Shown here one piece after another: positions 53,297 through 64,000 of a stretch of DNA of 64,000 nucleotides; position 1 is the first letter of the stretch, and each line of letters opens with the position of its first letter. Origin of the DNA: Karstenula rhodostoma CBS 690.94 (lineage: Eukaryota; Ascomycota; Dothideomycetes; Pleosporales; Didymosphaeriaceae); assembly GCA_010093485.1 (NCBI GenBank), contig MU001505.1:1496809-1560808 (forward strand), read 5' to 3'. Below the pieces are notes generated by a model. The model saw only the letters and a list, made by a program, of their open reading frames with translations. It was not told the DNA's origin and did not search any database. A program made the position numbers and the translations under genes.

Positions 53297-55127
53297 TTAC
53301 TTTTCACTCGCACCAGTCAGCTTCTCCGGCACAGTAGTGTCCTTCTTGGCGGCAGATGACTCCTCTGACTTTTCCGTCTTGACGGATGAAGGTGATTCGG
53401 TCGTCTCTTTCGCAGAGCTGCCCTGTGGCCCGGGCGTCGCTTCGCGAGCGTTCTGTGCTGAGCCGTTGGAGCGGTCGACCTGGAAGTCGCGGTCTTTGTC
53501 CTCATCATCATTGTCGAACATGTCGGCATCGGCAGCTTCGGTGGTGATTTCCGTGCCGTCACCGAGGAGGATGATTCGGTTGCTTCCGCCTGACAGGTCA
53601 ACATGCAAACTCATGATCGATTATGGGATTACTCACCACCCGTTCCACGGTTGCCCTGAAAGCGACCGTCAAGGTCCATGTCGATGTCATCAGGGCTATC
53701 ATCAATTCGGTGATGCACACCCGGTCCGCGGAACTCAGCTATAACTTTGTATTAGAAATATGCTATTCGCTGCCTTCTGAGGCAGGAGAGGTAGGATCTT
53801 CGGACTTGCCATATTCTGGCGGAGCGCAAGGTCCCTCTCCGTTTGCCACTCTCTTCGCAATATCTTCGTACCACTGCTCCTTCGTCCGCCCATGCAGGAG
53901 ACCGATGATAACCATAGTCATGTTATCGCAACCAACACCACCAGTATCACTGTTGCTTGCCAGACAGTTGTCCATCATGTTCTCACATATGGATGCAAGA
54001 TCCTGCTTTGCAACGATACCGCGTCTAACGAACTCGATAACTGCTTGAGACGACTGGCAATCCCAGATACCTAGATGAGTGTAAGCAGACGAATTAGGAC
54101 ACCAAACTGGGCTTCTCACCATCGCAAGCAACGACCAAGAACTCGTCGTCTTCACTGATGTCATGAATCTCAACGTCAGGGAAGGCGGTAACTATCTGTT
54201 GTTCAGGTGGGAGTTCGGCGCTCTTCTTGAATTCGAAGTCTCCGATAGCTCTCGACAGAGCGAGGTTGCCGTTGACACGGCCGAAATCGACGAAGCCTCC
54301 AGCAGCCTGGATACGTGCTTTCTCGGCTGCCCATCATTAGTGAAGTCGTGTGAAGCAGCGCAGTTTACACACCTTCGTTCTGGGGCTTGTGGTCGTAGGA
54401 GAGAGGCTTTGCGCGGCCTTTGATTCCCAGCACACTTCGCGAATCACCCGAGTTGGCCTGACGGTGTCAGTTCTTGCTGTGTAAAGTGTTGCAGTAGCCA
54501 CGTACCACGTAAATCTTGTTTTTGGAGATGATGCCGACCGACGCAGTACATCCCGAGACTTCTTCCTCGTACTTGGGGTCTGTTGCCAGCGAATTAGCAC
54601 AGAGCCTCGCGGCCAACGAAGACATTCCAACATACCGCTCAGTATCGCCCGGTCTGTCGCGAGGAAGCCGTCTTGCAGAGCCTTCTTGAGATCGCCCTCC
54701 TTGAAAGCCTCCTGCTTCGCGACGATCTCGTGAAGGTGCTCGCCTGTGTATATCGCTACCTTGTCACCGCCGTGGCCGTCATAAACACCGAAGAAGCTCA
54801 GTCGTTTGTCGGCAGGCGTGGGCTTGCCGCCCTCGACGAGGGCTTGCAGGTCTAGGATGCAGGCATGGGCGTCCTCCATGCTGATTCGCCATCCCTGCAT
54901 CGAGGAGACACCGAAAATCAAGTCGTCGCCATCGCTGCTTTGAGATTTCTAGCAAAAGCACACGTCAGTCCGGCAGATGACAGAGAAACATCCTCCGCGC
55001 GTGCGCAGTCACGCCCACGGTCGTTGCCAAGGCAAACGAGAGGGTCAAAGTGCGCAGTGCGGGGGCGGGGAGGGGCAATGGGCAAACGTACCTTCTCGAC
55101 GACGGGCTCGGAGAGGGTCTGACCCAT
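53297..55127 (-). CDS. PP2C protein phosphatase, PTC2/PTC3-like, 456 aa
   Basis: Eight exons: 55127-55092, 54948-54636, 54579-54506, 54457-54373, 54326-54120, 54070-53810, 53738-53637, 53589-53297. The introns are 143, 56, 48, 46, 49, 71 and 47 nt. Mn/Mg-dependent Ser/Thr phosphatase; yeast relatives switch off the HOG MAP kinase and DNA-damage checkpoint. Seen: MGQTLSEP (possible N-myristoylation at Gly2), [22 protein letters not shown] (Asp69), [40 protein letters not shown] and CDNMTMVII, a complete metal-site set. The tail is acidic and Ser/Glu-rich. Intron 6 uses a GC donor (GCAAGT); if kept, the protein ends early after a different tail (see findings). Confidence 0.93.
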
Positions 55128-56567
55128 TCTGTCCGCGGCCTACGAGGACGTGGGAGAGCGAAGGGGGGAGATGTCGAGGTGGAACGCGAAAGGCTTCCGG
55201 GATATAGAATTGTGTAGCGTCACTGGGTGTGGGGTATCGCGACGGGCAACAGGTGGTGGGCGCGGATATGTGTCAGGCCAGCGGGCGGACCGGGAAGGGA
55301 GGGTGGAGGCGGAAGGTGTAAGGGAGAAAAACAGCAGTTCTTGCGAACCAGGAGGGGTTGTATGTGCAGAGGTGTCGTGTGTGATGGAGCAGACTTGCTC
55401 TCCGAGAACGAGACCGCGCGACTAGTCCGCCTTGGGCTGTGCAGAGTGTGGCTTGATCATTACTCGTCACTCGTCACTCGTCACTGCTGCACCATGTGCT
55501 TCCAACCTCGCTCAGGCTCTCCAAGCTGCACTGGTCGGCCCAACATTGTCCCACCCACGAACCGTTGCAGAAGTGCCTGTAGCTGTTATGATGCCGTGAT
55601 ACTCCAGAGCACTCCAGAGCACTCCAAGTCGCCACAGGTCTGCGGGGTCGAAATGGGCATCCCGCAGCGGGTACACGTAGGTTCGGCTGCTGCCTGAGAC
55701 TGCCTCCTCCTATTGCTTTCACTGCAGTGTGCTTTTCACTCGCTGGCGTGCTTCCGGTCAGATGGGTTTCACAGCGAGGCGGCCCGGCGGTTGCGTTTGC
55801 GTTTGCGTTTGCGGCTGCGGCTGACAGAGATTTCCGCACGGCACGAACGTCCTGCCCAGGTGGCCTCGAGCTGCTCGCCTGAGCTAGTCGTTGTAGCGAG
55901 TGTAGTGAGATTGGAGATGGCGTCAGGTATGTTATCCCGCGTCAATGAGCGACGTAGAAGCCGCTCGCGTGCTCTGCGACCACCACCCGCAACCATTGGA
56001 CAATTTCGTGCTTATTGGTGAGACATGGGCGAGGCTGTGGCTTTGGCGCGCGGGGAGCTGCATACATCTCAGACTTCTTCATCCATTTGTCTTACATAAA
56101 ACCGCGTATCAACGCTCCTCCGTCGCAGCCTTGGTACAATAGTCACTGCGCTCGGTTCCAAGTGCGGCTCATATGATTCTACCAAGCCTCCCGGGCTCGA
56201 CACACGACGGGATGCAGCTTAGATACCAGGTATCCGTCCTGCGGCATTCTCGCAGTCGTTGGCTCGACGTAAATACACCTTGATCGCAGACCACCAAGCA
56301 CGGCGTGTGTCTTCAGATCAGAAACAACTATAGCAAAAAGCGAGGGTCGTGTGCACGCTGTAGTGCTTGTCTGCGAGGTCGGCGCCGTTCGTGACTATCG
56401 ACGTGTTGTAGGCGTCAGTGCGTGCCTCGGGACATTCACTAGCGTGGATCTGCGTCGCATCATTGGCAAGAGCGACCGAGGCAATGCTCTCATACATCTA
56501 CTTGGTCCTCCGGAGCTTCTCATCCTGTCCACCTCCCCATTCCTTTCAACCTTATCAAGAGCTCACA
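55128..56567. other. Divergent promoter region of PP2C and acyl-CoA oxidase
   Basis: 1.44 kb without a supported gene. Contains a GCGTTT hexamer repeat near 55791-55812 and a short repeat of ACTCGTC near 55462-55486. The right end is a pyrimidine-rich leader. Confidence 0.5.
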
Positions 56568-58710
56568 ATGGCACCGACACCAGACTGGGTGAAGCAACTG
56601 AAGCCTTCGGGCCCACAAGGGTCTGAGCTGCTCGCCGCCGAGCGCGGCCAGAGCGATATACACGTAGAGAAGCTACAGCAACTGCTGCTCACGAAAGATG
56701 CAATTGAGACGAGGAATAAGATCCTCGACATCCTGAAGTCAGAGCCGGTCTTTGACAAGTCGTCCAACTACTTCAATGGTCGAATGGAGCGTTTTGAGCG
56801 AGCCCTCGCCCGTGAGAAGAAGCTCCAGCTTTTGCGACGCAAGCACAACTGGACTACAGACGAGCTCCGAACTGCATCTGAAGCTGTCGGAGAACCTGGA
56901 CCATACGCCCTTCATGAGAGCATGTTCAAGGTAGGCAATGCATATCCCCGACCTGATCATGGCGCTAACCATTTAGATCACCATTGGTGAGCAAGGAACA
57001 CCAGAACAGCAGGAAAAATTCCTAAAGCCTGCTACGGACTACAAAATTATTGGCTGCTATGCTCAGACAGAACTTGGACACGGTTCCAACGTCCGTGGGC
57101 TTGAGACGACTGCCACTTGGAATCCTGAGGACAAGACCTTCACGATTCACTCGCCGCATCTCACGGCTTCAAAGTGGTGGATTGGATCGCTCGGGCGAAC
57201 TGCTAATTTCGCTTGTGTCATGGCACAGCTCTACATTGGCGGTAAGAGCTTTGGTCCTCATCCGTTCATTGTTCAGGTCCGGGACTTGAAGACACACCAA
57301 CCGTTGGAGAACATCCACGTTGGTGACATCGGACCCAAGTTCGGGTACAACACCATGGATAACGGATTCCTACTTTTCAACAAGGTCAAGGTGCCGCACT
57401 TCAACATGCTGGGTCGCTTCTCCAGGATTGACCCGCAGACCAACAAGTACGTTCGCCAGGGTAGCCCATCGCTAATCTACGGTACCCTTACGTGGGTTCG
57501 CTCCAACATTGTCATGCAAGCTGGCTCTGTCCTTGCTCGCGGTGTAACAATCGCAACCCGCTACTGTGCGGTCAGACGCCAGTTCCAGGACCGTGATGCC
57601 CCACCAGGCGAAAAGGGCGAGAACCCCGTCCTCAACTACACAATGGTCCAGATTCGTCTACTTCCGCTCCTGGCTGCCACCTTTGCTTTGCATTTCACTG
57701 GAAAGGGTATGATGAACATGTATGAAGAGAACCAGAAGCGGATGAACGAGAGCGGCGCGAAGCGCGAGTCGGGAACAAGAGGCGCTGGACCAGAGGAGAC
57801 ACAGGCGGGCAGCGACATCCTTGCGGATCTGCATGCTACTTCCTGTGGACTCAAGTCTCTGTCGAGCAGTATTGCTGCTGAAGGTCTTGAAGTTTGCCGC
57901 CGAGCTTGCGGTGGCCACGGATATTCTAGCTTTAGCGGTATCGGCTCTTGGTACGCCGATTACCTGCCCACGGTCACATGGGAGGGTGACAACTTCATGT
58001 TGACCCAGCAAGTGGCACGCTATCTCCTGAAATCTGCCCGCTCCGTCCTCTCCGGTGCCAAGCCATCCAACGAGACCACCAGGATCCTGACCGACTTCCG
58101 TGCTCGCTCTGAGATCGGGTGCGCGTTCGACATCCTAGGCTCCGACGAAGAACTCGTCTCCGCCTTCGCCTGGCGCGCCTCGTTCCTTACTTTCGAAGCC
58201 CTCAAGCACCGCGACGACAACAAGAAGCCCTGGAATGACCTCCTCGTCGACTTCTACCGCCTCTCCAAGGCCCACTCGCAGTACCTGGTGGTTAAGAACT
58301 TCTACGAGGCACTCAAGCACGGCAACATCGGCAAGGAGGTTGACGCCACAACCCACGATGTCCTCTGGAGATTGTTCCGCCTTTGGGCGCTGCACACCCT
58401 CGAGCAGGAGGGCTCCGAGTTCTTCGCTTCTGGAGCGGCATCGCGCCACCAGATCAGCCTGGCTAGGACAAACGCCGTGATGAAGTTGTTGAAGGAGATC
58501 CGGCCACATGCGGTGAGCTTGGTGGATGGATGGGGTTTCGATGACTGGGTGCTGGATTCTTCGCTTGGACGCTTCGATGGTAAGGTTTATGAGGACATGT
58601 TCCACCGGGCGAGCGAGTTGAACCCGTTGAATGGGGTGACTGTGGACCCATATCCTGAGAACGAGGTGTTGTTCAAGAAGGTGGAGCCTTTGGCCAAGAG
58701 CAAGCTGTAA
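56568..58710 (+). CDS. POX1: Peroxisomal acyl-CoA oxidase, 698 aa
   Basis: Two exons, 56568-56930 and 56977-58710, with a 46-nt intron. First enzyme of peroxisomal beta-oxidation: oxidises acyl-CoA to trans-2-enoyl-CoA and gives electrons from FAD to oxygen, making hydrogen peroxide. Seen: GCYAQTELGHGSNVRGLETTA (FAD/substrate loop), FTIHSPHLTASKWWIG, PFIVQVRD, IHVGDIGPKFGYNTMDNGFL, and CRRACGGHGYSSFSGI with the catalytic Glu in TWEGDNFMLTQQVARYL. The C-terminus LAKSKL ends in a perfect PTS1 (SKL). Length fits the family (about 660-700). Start at the first ATG after a pyrimidine-rich leader. Confidence 0.95.
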
Positions 58711-59610
58711 AGACAAGTAGGACACGTTGAGACGAAGGGCAACATTGACGGCAAGACACGAACACACGGTAGATTGTACTATAGCAGACCAAATCATTGC
58801 ATTTAGAATCTTAGAGTTACGCAGGATCAGTCTTTGCCTGCATGTTTGCCTTGAACAAGTATAAAGTTTTGTATTGATTGCGTCGTACATGCATTGGATA
58901 AGATTGCAGCCGAATACTGGTAAGGTCCAAGTGCTCCAAGACACAAGAGACGGTCATACAGGTGGGCACTCGCCGACTATAGTCCGGTGAAGGCTGTGAC
59001 TTATGGCGTACATTACTACCTGCCTTAATTCCAAGTTTAGCAATATGAGCTTTGACAGAAACAAACACAACTGTGACAGTGGAGCGGCGATCAAGTTGGC
59101 CGCAGAACCCCTCCTCGCTCATGTTTCGCGACATCATACGGCTGCAAGAAAGACAGCTGGGCGAGAAGCCAGTCGCGTCACGCGGTAGGCGAGTAGGTCG
59201 GAAAAGGGGTTGGCTGTTGCATGGGCACAGTCAAGCTGCTTGCATCTTGAGAAGAACTGTGTGAGACAATGATAGCTGGCTGATACTCGATGATAGAATC
59301 GGATCTTGTAGCGAATGACAGCTTGAAGAACAGCAAACGAAACCGTCAAGAAGCTGATGATGGTACTGACGAAGTAAGAGAACGCCAGGACGAGGGATGA
59401 GGGTCTGCCAAGCCGGTCCCTCCACGTTCTCGGTTGTCTGGGTCGCGCTTGCCCGAGCAGAGACCGGAATTATCCGCGTGCGCCTCCTTAGTGCAGCCGG
59501 GACCTACCTCATCTTGCGTTGTTTTCCCTCGCAAGCTCCGCAAAACTTTACCCTCATCAACACACTCCCACCACATCAACCCCCGCCTCCCCCTCCACCA
59601 CACATCCATC
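58711..59610. other. Intergenic, no gene seen
   Basis: 900 bp holding the acyl-CoA oxidase 3' flank and the porin promoter with a C-rich leader just before 59611. Confidence 0.5.
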
Positions 59611-60859
59611 ATGGCCGACGTCTACGTTGCTAAGAAAATCGCTGCGATTCTCCCGCCGCCCGCTTTCAGCGACATTGCGAAGTCCTCCAACGACGTACGT
59701 TTGTGCTGATGCCAGACAGGTCGCAATCGACAGTGGCTGACCGTGATTCCGCAGCTCATCAACAAGGACTTCTACCACGCTGCTGCAGGTCAGAGGCATC
59801 TCTTGGAGGCGCATGGCGCATGCTAACGACCGTGCAGCCCAGCTCGAGGTCAAGCTCAAGGCTCCCAACGGTGTCAACTTCACCGCCAAGGGCACGTCGG
59901 CGCATGATGGACCCGTCTCCTCCTCGGTACGTTCGACTTGTCAACTACCTATGATGCCAATGCTAATCCTGTAAACAGCTCGAGGGCAAGAAGGCGCTTT
60001 CCAACGGTATAGACCTCCCATTTTATAATATCATGATACCTGTCGCTTTCCCCGGACGCATACACCTGTATATGTTCCATTCATGTCGCCCTCCAGAAGC
60101 AATGTCAAACACGGGCTACTCAATAACCATGCTGACGAAGCGCCGGACAGGCATCAGCATCACCCAGTCGTGGAACACCGCCAACCTGCTCTCCACCAAG
60201 GTTGAGCTCAACGACACCCTCGCCTCCGGCCTGAAGACTGAAGTCCTCAGCAACTTCAAGCCCGACGCCGGAAACCAGGGCCAGAAGGTCAACTTCCTCT
60301 TCAAGCAGAACAACTTCCACGGCCGCGTCTTCGGTGACCTCAAGGCCTCTGGCGCCGTCAGCGCCATCGCCGACGCTGTCCTGAGCCACGAGGGCTTCCT
60401 CGTCGGTGGTGAGGTCGGCTACGACGTCCAGAAGGCTGCCATCACCAAGTACTCCGCTGCCGTCGGATACACCACCCCCATCTACAACGCCGCCATCACC
60501 GCCACCAACTCTCTCAGCGTCTTCTCCGCTGCCTACTACCAGAAGGTCAACACCGCCGTTGAGGCTGGTGCCCGCGCCACCTGGGACTCCAAGTCGCAGG
60601 GTGCTGTCGGTCTTGAGCTTGCTGCCAAGTACAAGATCGACCCTGCCTCGTTCGCCAAGGTTAGTAAAGCATTAGTGGTTGCACGTAAGGTGGCTAACAG
60701 TTTTGGCAGGCCAAGATCAACAACCTCGGCATTGCGTCCCTCGCTTACAACACCAAGGTCAACAGCGGCCTGACCTTCGGCGTTGGTGGTTCTTTTGATA
60801 CCCAGAAGCTCAACGAGTCTGGCCACAAGCTCGGCACCAGCTTCACCTTTGAGGGCTAA
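59611..60859 (+). CDS. POR1: Mitochondrial outer-membrane porin (VDAC), 297 aa
   Basis: Six exons: 59611-59694, 59755-59788, 59838-59926, 59979-60006, 60151-60659, 60710-60859; introns 60, 49, 52, 144 and 50 nt. Forms the 19-strand beta-barrel channel for metabolites and ATP. Seen: PPAFSDIAKSSNDLINKDFYH (N-terminal helix region), GISITQSWNTANLLSTKVEL, NFHGRVFGDL, HEGFLVGGEVGYDVQKAAITKY-like eukaryotic porin signature, and the final LGTSFTFEG. Odd point: the N-terminus MADVYVAKKIAAILP precedes the usual start, adding about a dozen residues compared with the MAAPPAFSDIAK type I know. The many small exons in the 5' half are typical. Confidence 0.93.
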
Positions 60860-61171
60860 GCGCCTCGCGCTGGATTAGCAAAGTTGCGGAGTTTGGGTTA
60901 GACGAAGATGTTTGGCTTGGTTCTATAGCGGGTGGCTTCTCTCGCTCGCCGTGCAGACATGAGCGATGTACTGTGGCTTTTAGCATGTAAAACTACTTGT
61001 CTCAATGCATCTCTGGATTTGTTCATACCCACACGTCTCTGCCGTTGTTTGTCTATGTGTGCGCTATTCGTACAACATGTGATTCAATATGTACAGATCA
61101 AGTGCGGGCCGAATTGCCTCTGGATACTCTATGCACATGAGAGCTTGACTCCCGCACCTTGATAGCTTGAA
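60860..61171. other. Convergent 3' region, no gene
   Basis: 312 bp shared 3' flanks of porin and the J-protein. Confidence 0.5.
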
Positions 61172-62122
61172 TTATGCATTCGCCTTCTTGCTTCCTTCGG
61201 TGCTGGTGCTGAACATCTTGGTGACGGCGGCAGCAATGGCCACGACGCCCGACACTATCAGGAAGTTGGCTAGCATGCCGCCTCTGTCAAACTCTTGGGG
61301 TATCTCGGCATCACGCTCGCGCCGCTTCCTCGCGTAGATGTGTTCGTACACGGTGTCGTGCATCTGTTTGTGTTTCCTGTCGTCGAAGTGCGGGACCTCG
61401 TTTCCGTAGGCAGCTTGGCCGGGCCCCAGGCCGTCGCCGAACCCGCCGTACGAGTCATCGCCGGAGCTGGTGTTTGCGTTTTGTTCCGTTCGATGCCCCG
61501 CGTGCTGGTGTTGGGCGAACTCTGCGCGTTTCGCGCCGTGGCGGCCATAGCCCCCGGCCTTGTAGAAAGACGGCGGCGGACCCCGGAAGGTGCTGCGCTT
61601 CTTGTTCAGGCCGCTGGCTGGTCGCGAGCCCGCGTAGGATGCGGAGCTGTAGCTGCCCTGGGGCGCGGGTGCGTGGGACCCCCAGTGCGGGGAGCGGGCG
61701 TGTGCGTGTGCGTGTGCGTGTGACAGCTGGGCATCGTACTGGGCGCGCTTCTCGGGGACGGAGAGCACGTGGTAGGCCTCGCTTATGGCGACGAAACGCG
61801 TGCTGGCGTCCGGGTCGGAGGCGTTGTGGTCGGGGTGGTGTTTCTTGGAAAGCGTGTAGAACTGGCGTTTGATCTCGCCGGCGGATGCATCATGCTTGAG
61901 CTCTAGCACCTGGTAGTGGGTGGGCGGCGCGGGGGCCAGGCGGTGCGCAGAGGCATGGAAGGAGGCGGTCTGCTGGGAGGGCGGAAGGCGTAGGCGGTTA
62001 CTGCGACGGCGAAGTGGAGGGAGTGGGTGCTGGGTGCGTGAGGTGCGCGCAAGGCATGAAGCGCAGATCCAAAGGGCCCTAGTTTGGGCGCGAGGGAGGA
62101 AGGAGCGCGGGTGCAGAGACAT
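61172..62122 (-). CDS. J-domain protein, probably mitochondrial membrane-anchored, 316 aa
   Basis: Single exon. The N-terminus is rich in Arg, Ser and Leu with no acid until the J-domain (MSLHPRSFLPRAQTRALW...), a likely mitochondrial presequence. The J-domain spans about 67-130: THYQVLELKHDASAGEIKRQF, then KKHHPDHN with the HPD triad, and AISEAYHVLSVPEKRAQYD. A Gly/Ser/His-rich linker contains an (HA)n stretch. A single transmembrane helix ANFLIVSGVVAIAAAV lies near the end. The role is to stimulate an Hsp70, probably in mitochondria. It is divergent from MetAP2 across 268 bp. Confidence 0.9.
   Translation of the reverse strand: MSLHPRSFLPRAQTRALWICASCLARTSRTQHPLPPLRRRSNRLRLPPSQQTASFHASAHRLAPAPPTHYQVLELKHDASAGEIKRQFYTLSKKHHPDHNASDPDASTRFVAISEAYHVLSVPEKRAQYDAQLSHAHAHAHARSPHWGSHAPAPQGSYSSASYAGSRPASGLNKKRSTFRGPPPSFYKAGGYGRHGAKRAEFAQHQHAGHRTEQNANTSSGDDSYGGFGDGLGPGQAAYGNEVPHFDDRKHKQMHDTVYEHIYARKRRERDAEIPQEFDRGGMLANFLIVSGVVAIAAAVTKMFSTSTEGSKKANA
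61699..61722 (-). repeat. GTGTGC hexamer repeat inside the J-protein gene
   Basis: Four copies of a six-base unit code alternating His-Ala in the linker after the J-domain. Length changes would be tolerated in frame. Confidence 0.8.
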
Positions 62123-63935
<1,813 letters not shown>

Positions 63936-64000
63936 CCCCACCCCGACTCTCTACTTGTTGTGCATAGAAAACGAGATATTTGCATTGGGCCAGGACGGAG

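Overview
The window is nuclear DNA of a filamentous ascomycete (Pezizomycotina; Dothideomycetes is my best guess, from memory of how similar proteins look rather than from a search). The evidence is short GT-AG introns of mostly 46-60 nt with CTAAC/CTGAC branch sites, a HET-domain gene, fungal-type secreted proteins, a PTS1-tagged acyl-CoA oxidase and a Bud6/Aip3 gene. No tRNA, rRNA, CRISPR or intact transposon was seen. All gene models below were spliced by hand and checked for phase; they are not backed by transcripts.

Left part (1-19.6 kb): a glycine-rich secreted protein, a doubtful small secreted protein, an M20D amidohydrolase, a secreted M28 aminopeptidase, alanine-glyoxylate aminotransferase, a 738-aa coiled repeat protein, a DUF7918-like gene that may be broken, and at 15.8-16.4 kb on the minus strand a five-exon precursor of an alpha-factor-like mating pheromone. 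The last is the main discovery here: it encodes four copies of a peptide resembling yeast alpha-factor, and every copy is cut by an intron at the same codon. A gene-poor 3 kb stretch follows.

Middle part (19.6-38.5 kb): a HET-domain protein, VPS29 (retromer), a HAL2/MET22 bisphosphate nucleotidase, then about 7.6 kb of GC-rich DNA whose only clear gene is a 459-bp ECL1-family gene. From 32.4 to 35.7 kb lies a tandem family of three small secreted six-cysteine proteins sharing one intron position; one member carries a frameshift. A myo-inositol-type sugar porter follows.

Right part (39.3-64 kb): dense housekeeping genes. PBP1/ataxin-2 (stress granules, mRNA) and BUD6 (actin/polarity) are divergent. 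Then come LST8 (TOR complexes), an FMN-dependent 2-hydroxyacid oxidase, a PTC2-type PP2C phosphatase with a GC-AG intron, peroxisomal acyl-CoA oxidase, mitochondrial porin, a mitochondrial membrane J-protein, and methionine aminopeptidase 2. The AGT, hydroxyacid oxidase and acyl-CoA oxidase genes all belong to organelle metabolism, but they are scattered and I see no cluster. The two accessory regions of interest are the pheromone locus and the secreted-protein array.
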